From: Candidatus Rhodoferax odensensis
Lineage (GTDB): Bacteria > Pseudomonadota > Gammaproteobacteria > Burkholderiales > Burkholderiaceae_C
NCBI GenBank assembly: GCA_016718405.1
Contig: JADKDJ010000029.1
Location: 1-10,802 of the forward strand
Length of the DNA: 10,802 bases
Reading direction: 5' to 3'
The notes under the pieces were generated by a model. That model was not told the DNA's origin and searched no databases. It saw only the letters and a list, made by a program, of their open reading frames with translations. Of this stretch, positions 7,910 through 10,802 are shown piece after piece. The position numbers and the translations under genes are program-made. The first letter of the stretch is position 1. Every line of letters begins with the position of its first letter.

Positions 7910-9427
7910 TCAGTGCGTAGATGCCATGGCTGGAACGATGTTGAATCGGGTGAGCGAGCACGCTGCGGCGATGGCTGCACGTCCCAGACGGGTGAGGTAA
8001 TAGCGATAGGTATGCGTGACCTTTTTGATCAGTCCCAGCATGTGCAAGCGCCTGAGCTGGCGCGACATGGCCGACGGCGAGATGTGCATGCGCGCGAGCA
8101 GATCGGCTCGGCGCCAGCCGTGGATGTTGAACTCGCCGCGCTGCAAGGTTCTCAGCAACGAGTGGTCAGCGGCGTTGAAGAAGTTCAAGCCTTTGACCGA
8201 TGGCTCGATGCCCACTCGCGGCTGGCTCAGCCGCTGCAGATCACGCTCGCCGGCGCTGGGGTCGTCCAGGCTGGACAGGAAGGCCAGGTAGCGTTGGTTG
8301 CAGCCCAGCAGGATCTCGCGCAGGTCGATCAGGCTGTAGATCGACTTCTTCAGCGGCGCCAGCTCGCGCGTGGCCGCCTCGCCCTTGTGTTCCACCTTGC
8401 GGTGGTGCTTGAAAAAGCTCACGTCGTTGACGGTGGTCTCCACGCGCAGCACGCGGGAGAACTTGTCGTACACCTTCACGCCGGCCGCGCCCATGTAGTG
8501 CTTGATGCAGCGGCCCTCGATGCGCGTGGACAGCCGCGAGCCGATCTCCTGGGCCAGCGTCGGGGTGATCTTCTTGCCCAGGAAACCCGCCACGCGTGGC
8601 GCATCGGCGGCCAGCACCGCTTGGCGCGAGATGGCGTCGTACAGCGGCACGAGGATGTGCTCGCTGCGAAACATCAGGTCGGTGGAGTATTCGGCCTGAC
8701 GAATGCTCCAGTGCCAATCGTCCTGCGCGAACACGTCGGCCACCGGGCACAGCCAGTGCGCATAGCGCTTGAGCCGCCGGTGCAGTTGCTCGGGGTTGAA
8801 CGTGTCGGCCAGCGCCTGCGCCCGAGCCAGGTCGGCCACGCGCAAGAAGGCGTTGTCCTCCTGCACGAACTCGATGCCCTCGCGCCTGAGCGAGCGCGCC
8901 AGCGCGCTGTGGCCGTTGCAGTAGAACTGCAACCCGAACGGCGCCCAGGTGGGCACGCGCAGGTAGCACAAGCCGAGTTCTTCGTCGATGAAATAGAAGT
9001 AGTAGTGCAGGCACTTGCCTTGATCGGGGCGCAGGAAGACGTGGCCGTTGCTCTTGTCCAGCCACGGCGTATAGCTCGGGCATCCCTCCATGGCCGAGAT
9101 CACATGAACCAGCCCCGGCGCATCGCCGCGTGCAGCGAGCACGCGGGCCACGAGGTCTTCCTTGCGGATGTGGCTCTTGTTGACGTGCTCGATCTCGACG
9201 CCAGCGGCGGTGCAGACCTCCTGGGCGCGCTGGCGGATGCGCTCGCGCAGCGGTTCGGCAAAGCGCGGGTAGTCGAAGATACGGATGCCACGCGAGTACA
9301 GAAAACTCGTCATCCCGCCCGCATAGCAAGCTCCGGGCAACGTGCCAGTGATGATGATGGGGTCGTAACACGACAGCACGCCGTGCAGGTTCGCCGCATA
9401 CCGCTCAGTCAGTCCCGTCGCAGCCAT
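7910..9427 (-). CDS. 505-aa protein of unknown family, candidate transposase/mobility protein
   Basis: This is the longest unbroken gene in the window. ATG 9427 is preceded by a good ribosome-binding site (AGGTGA, 6 nt spacing) and the stop is TGA 7912-7910. The N-terminal third contains ITGTLPGACYAGGMTSFLYS (about 26-45), FDYPRFAEPLRERIRQRAQE (51-70) and NKSHIRKED (83-91). The centre has CLHYYFYFIDEELGLCYLRV (139-158), PTWAPFGLQFYCNGH and HWSIRQAEYSTDLMF (239-253). A later core has FLGKKITPTLAQEIGSR (282-298), KHYMGAAGVKVYDKFSRVLR (309-328) and VETTVNDVSFFKHHRKVEH. Residues about 423-482 look like a winged helix-turn-helix (GEFNIHGWRRADLLARMHIS, then AMSRQLRRLHMLGLIKKV with a YRYYLT wing). 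From memory this resembles proteins usually annotated as hypothetical in many bacterial phyla. I see no DDE, HUH, serine or tyrosine recombinase motif. Role in mobility is inferred from its position as the only gene of the insertion. Alternative: a regulator or replication-type protein carried by the element. Confidence 0.8.
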   Translation of the reverse strand: MAATGLTERYAANLHGVLSCYDPIIITGTLPGACYAGGMTSFLYSRGIRIFDYPRFAEPLRERIRQRAQEVCTAAGVEIEHVNKSHIRKEDLVARVLAARGDAPGLVHVISAMEGCPSYTPWLDKSNGHVFLRPDQGKCLHYYFYFIDEELGLCYLRVPTWAPFGLQFYCNGHSALARSLRREGIEFVQEDNAFLRVADLARAQALADTFNPEQLHRRLKRYAHWLCPVADVFAQDDWHWSIRQAEYSTDLMFRSEHILVPLYDAISRQAVLAADAPRVAGFLGKKITPTLAQEIGSRLSTRIEGRCIKHYMGAAGVKVYDKFSRVLRVETTVNDVSFFKHHRKVEHKGEAATRELAPLKKSIYSLIDLREILLGCNQRYLAFLSSLDDPSAGERDLQRLSQPRVGIEPSVKGLNFFNAADHSLLRTLQRGEFNIHGWRRADLLARMHISPSAMSRQLRRLHMLGLIKKVTHTYRYYLTRLGRAAIAAACSLTRFNIVPAMASTH

Positions 9428-9454
9428 GGTCGCTCACCTCGCCATCGGTGTGCC
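9428..9454 (-). promoter_or_regulatory. Ribosome-binding site and leader of the 505-aa gene
   Basis: The minus strand reads GGCGAGGTGAGCGACC directly before ATG 9427. The AGGTGA core is complementary to the 16S 3' end and is correctly spaced, and it fixes this start against later in-frame codons. Confidence 0.7.
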
Positions 9455-9469
9455 GGTAATCGTATTACC
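9455..9469. promoter_or_regulatory. 15-bp palindrome GGTAAT-N3-ATTACC upstream of the 505-aa gene
   Basis: Perfect 6-bp arms with a 3-nt centre lie 28-42 nt upstream of the start codon, inside the element. The minus strand of this site includes TAATAC, which could act as a -10 box. Position and symmetry fit an operator for the protein's own C-terminal winged helix (autorepression) or a subterminal binding site for transposition. Function is inference. Confidence 0.5.
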
Positions 9470-9478
9470 TGTTTGGTT

Positions 9479-9491
9479 CCGGCTCTGCCGG
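9479..9491. repeat. Hairpin CCGGC-N3-GCCGG at the 5' end of the element
   Basis: Arms of 5 bp with a 3-nt loop lie 4 nt from the element edge next to the N-terminal half of the MaoC gene. Together with the palindrome at 9455-9469 this places two small hairpins within the first 41 bp of the element, a layout reminiscent of subterminal hairpins used by elements that do not rely on terminal inverted repeats. Confidence 0.5.
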
Positions 9492-9724
9492 CCCAGGCAT
9501 CGCACATCATGCGCATGGCCATGGCACAGGTGTGCCAGCCGCTGGCGCTGAGCCGCCCGAACAACGAGGCGCTGGCGGCGGCATCGTCAAGGTGAAAAGG
9601 CTGGGGGTCGAACTGGCTGGCGAAGGCCAGCACTGCTTCACGCGAGACTTCGGCGGCGCCAAACTCCAGGATGTGGTCCACGGGGAAGTCTTCCCAGTAG
9701 AAACGGAAGGCTTTCCGGTGTCAT

Positions 9725-9778
9725 GGCCAGCAGCTTAGCGGCGCCACATCGCCGCTGTGAATTGACGGGGACTCCAAC
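9725..9778. promoter_or_regulatory. Short divergent intergenic region maoC / nnrU
   Basis: Only 54 bp separate the divergent starts at 9724 (-) and 9779 (+), so any promoters must overlap here. The plus strand has GGGGAC 7 nt before the ATG at 9779, a usable ribosome-binding site for nnrU. No clear sigma70 boxes were recognised. Confidence 0.35.
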
Positions 9779-10342
9779 ATGACGACTGATCGCCGGGCTG
9801 CTGATCTTTCTGGGGTGCATTCAGTACATATTTGCCGAGCCCTGGCGCACTGCCATGCGCGCAAAGCTGGGTGCAAACGCCTTCAAGGGCCTGTATTCGG
9901 TGCTGTCTCTGGTGGGATTGCGCTCATCGTCTGGGCTTCGGTGCAGCGCCAGGCCCCTACGTGGTGTTGTGGAGCAGCCCCACTTGGACGCGCCACCTGG
10001 CAGCCCTGCTGACGCTGCGGCTTTTGTCTTCCTGGTCGGCGCCTACGTGCCGGGCACTCCATCAGGGCCGCCTGCACCATCCAATGGTGATTGCCGTCAA
10101 GGTCTGGGCCGCGGCCGACCTGCTGGCCAACAACTTGCGGCCGATCTGCTGCTGTTTGGCGGCTTTCTGATCTGGGCGGCTTTGAGCTTGCGCGCGCACG
10201 CCAGCGCGACCGGTTGGCAAACACGATCTACCCACCCGGCCGCCTGGGCCCCACGCTGGTGACGGTGGTGCTGGGTATCGGCCTGGGCGGCGTTTGCGTT
10301 CTGGGCCCATACCGCCTGGTTGGCGTGCGCCCCTTCGGCTGA
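9779..10342 (+). pseudogene. nnrU: NnrU-family integral membrane protein, about ten frameshifts
   Basis: NnrU is an inner-membrane protein of about 190 aa. It was first linked to nitric oxide metabolism in denitrifiers and is related to the NnrUfamily/isoprenoid-desaturase (Z-ISO) proteins; in most bacteria its role is unclear. Pieced across frames, the sequence gives LIAGLLIFLG, VHSV, MRAKLGANAFKGLYSVLSLV, ALIVW, VVLWSSPTWTRHLAALLTL, AAFVFLVGAYVPG, MVIAVKVWAAADLLANNL, AADLLLFGGFLIWAALS, RARQRDRLANTIYPPGRLGP, TLVTVVLGIG and a final GVRPFG with a TGA at 10340-10342. The RAKLG...KGLYS, HxxVIAVKxWAxxHLLANN-like and GRxGPT elements are characteristic, although the family HLLAN histidine appears here as Asp. 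The span of 564 nt fits a full-length gene. The frame changes are among the densest in the window, again suggesting poor sequence quality near its right end. Confidence 0.82.
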
Positions 10343-10430
10343 AGGTCCGTCCGTCATGGGCGTTGGGCCGCGGGTGGTTCATCCCCGCCGGGGTGCCCCC
10401 GCCCGGGTTCCCGATCCTGGCCCTCCACTG

Positions 10431-10446
10431 TCGCCCTGCAGGGCGA
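10431..10446. repeat. 16-bp perfect palindrome
   Basis: TCGCCCTGCAGGGCGA is a perfect palindrome lying upstream of the possible gene start at 10504. It could be an operator or chance in GC-rich DNA. Confidence 0.4.
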
Positions 10447-10474
10447 TGGCTGAACCAGCTCGGGCGCCTTGAGC

Positions 10475-10488
10475 ATGCAGGCCTGCAT
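10475..10488. repeat. 14-bp perfect palindrome
   Basis: ATGCAGGCCTGCAT is a second perfect palindrome, 28 bp after the 16-bp one and 16 bp before the ATG at 10504. Like the first it is built around CTGCA/TGCAG elements. Function unknown. Confidence 0.4.
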
Positions 10489-10802
10489 TGCCCAAAGGCC
10501 CGCCATGTTCAACCTGCTGGCACAAGCCGCAGCCCACCGGGCCGTGGCCCCCGAAACAGCACCCGCGTGCAACCGATCCGTACCACACCGGCAGTTGCGG
10601 GTGGTTTGATTTCCAGCCATGAATTGCGTTGCGGCCTGCTGGTCAGGGGAGCACGACAGCGTCGAGACGCTGGCCGCGGTGGTGCCGCTGGTCCATGGCT
10701 GACATGCACCTGGCAACGGGGCAGCCCGGCAGGCGCAAACCTGGGCACACCCAGCCGGCTGAACCCGTTGCTCAGGCCAGGCGACCCGCGTTGTAGTCTT
10801 CA

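Larger units (their letters stand above)
7870..9495 (-). mobile_element. 1626-bp single-gene insertion in the MaoC gene, putative new mobile element
   Basis: The boundaries are set by the host gene: the interval is what must be removed to restore the MaoC reading frame (an equivalent choice is 7869-9494, since both flanks carry a T). It contains one gene (7910-9427), about 68 bp of upstream non-coding DNA and about 40 bp downstream. No target duplication longer than about 2 bp (CT) is visible. The ends share only a weak inverted match, CCGGNNGAG (plus strand 7878-7886; minus strand 9491-9483), at unequal distances from the edges (8 and 4 nt). Both ends can form hairpins. Lack of a target repeat and of clear terminal inverted repeats argues against an ordinary DDE insertion sequence. 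It could be an IS of a family I do not recall, or a passenger mobilised in trans. Confidence 0.8.
7621..9724 (-). pseudogene. MaoC-like acyl dehydratase (hotdog fold), interrupted by a 1.6-kb insertion
   Basis: The gene is present in two pieces, 9724-9496 and 7869-7621. MaoC-family hydratases act on acyl-CoA enoyl or hydroxyacyl groups using an Asp/His pair. Piece one starts MTPESLPF; after one extra T near 9705 it continues WEDFPVDHILEFGAAEVSRE and the hydratase signature FDPQPFHLDDAAA...SGWHT, ending AMRMMCDA. Piece two begins YLLDSASLGSPGIDALRWLR, then PVFPGDVLRTRMQVLQSRP and the C-terminus LTMEGWGMFRRR, with a stop at 7623-7621. Joining codon 9498-9496 directly to codon 7869-7867 keeps the frame and gives the order expected for the family, about 158 aa in total. 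This shows the gene was intact before the insertion. Both halves individually lack what is needed for the hotdog fold, so the protein is almost certainly lost. The insertion may also reduce transcription into potF downstream. Confidence 0.87.
10343..10802. other. 460-bp stretch without a confident gene
   Basis: GC-rich DNA downstream of nnrU in which no frame stays recognisable for long. Right after nnrU a GC hairpin is possible (CCCC-GCC-GGGG, 10383-10393), without a T tract. The only hint of a gene is a plus-strand start at 10504 (MFNLLAQAAAHRAVAPE), which resembles the N-terminus of AMP-binding (acyl-CoA synthetase-like) proteins; the frame then stops after about 35 residues, and fragments such as LNPLLRPGD followed by a shifted VVVF appear near the end. 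Given the frameshift density next door, a damaged 5' end of a gene running out of the window is plausible but not shown. Confidence 0.3.

Noticed and set aside
8241..9371. A 376-codon minus-strand ORF inside the element in another frame
   Set aside because: Arg/Ala/Gly-rich, low-information translation that overlaps the 505-aa gene on the same strand, with no supporting start signal.
7870..9495. Element considered as a standard DDE insertion sequence with terminal inverted repeats and target duplication
   Set aside because: No target repeat longer than about 2 bp and only a 7-of-9 match between the ends at unequal offsets; the protein shows no DDE motif that I can recognise.
7889..9595. A 568-codon plus-strand ORF, even longer than the minus-strand gene it overlaps
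   Set aside because: It is antisense to the 505-aa gene and runs on into the MaoC fragment. Its product is a bland Ala/Val/Gln/Arg-rich mix with no motifs, the usual shadow of a GC-rich gene, while the minus-strand frame has a ribosome-binding site and a coherent domain layout.
1..10802. Idea that the organism uses recoding or programmed frameshifting to express the broken genes
   Set aside because: The indels differ in sign and context, occur in unrelated genes, and lack slippery sites or a common signal; errors or decay explain them more simply.

Overview
The window looks like a chromosomal stretch from a GC-rich betaproteobacterium, most likely Burkholderiales/Comamonadaceae. This is inferred from the set of genes I recognise (RF3, Gly-rich RRM protein, MarC, HDOD protein, long-chain acyl-CoA ligase, PotF-type binding protein, MaoC dehydratase, NnrU) and from their residues; no database was searched.

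Layout. 5-1626 (+) is prfC, broken by about nine frameshifts. 1641-1694 is a perfect 54-bp palindrome lying exactly between prfC and the convergent RRM/Gly-rich RNA-binding protein gene (1703-2216, -). A shared upstream region separates that gene from marC (2456-3097, +), which carries one in-frame TGA. A possible 55-aa ORF with a strong terminator follows (3137-3331), then an HDOD-domain gene (3433-4256, +) and an acyl-CoA ligase gene (4411-5914, +) that has frameshifts and has lost about 60 C-terminal codons. On the minus strand come a small membrane-anchored hypothetical gene (5997-6367), a potF-like gene (6435-7545) and a maoC-like gene (9724-7621) split by a 1.6-kb insertion. nnrU (9779-10342, +) is heavily frameshifted. 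10343-10802 gives no confident gene.

The most interesting object is the insertion at about 7870-9495. It cuts the MaoC gene precisely between an Ala and a Tyr codon; removing 1626 bp rejoins the reading frame and the expected protein. The insert holds one intact 505-aa gene, with short non-coding ends that can form hairpins. The protein shows no DDE, HUH, serine- or tyrosine-recombinase signature that I can recognise. It has a conserved-looking core and a C-terminal winged-helix segment. It is a candidate for an undescribed or poorly described single-gene mobile element.

A caution covers the whole window. I count roughly 30 frame changes in the other genes, mostly single-base indels with strongly family-like residues on both sides, densest near the two ends of the window. 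That pattern fits a low-coverage, error-containing consensus at least as well as real gene decay. The inserted element's gene is the longest clean frame, as expected if the element is multicopy (deeper coverage) or recently acquired. I use the type 'pseudogene' for every gene whose frame is broken in the sequence as given, without claiming that the organism lacks the function.
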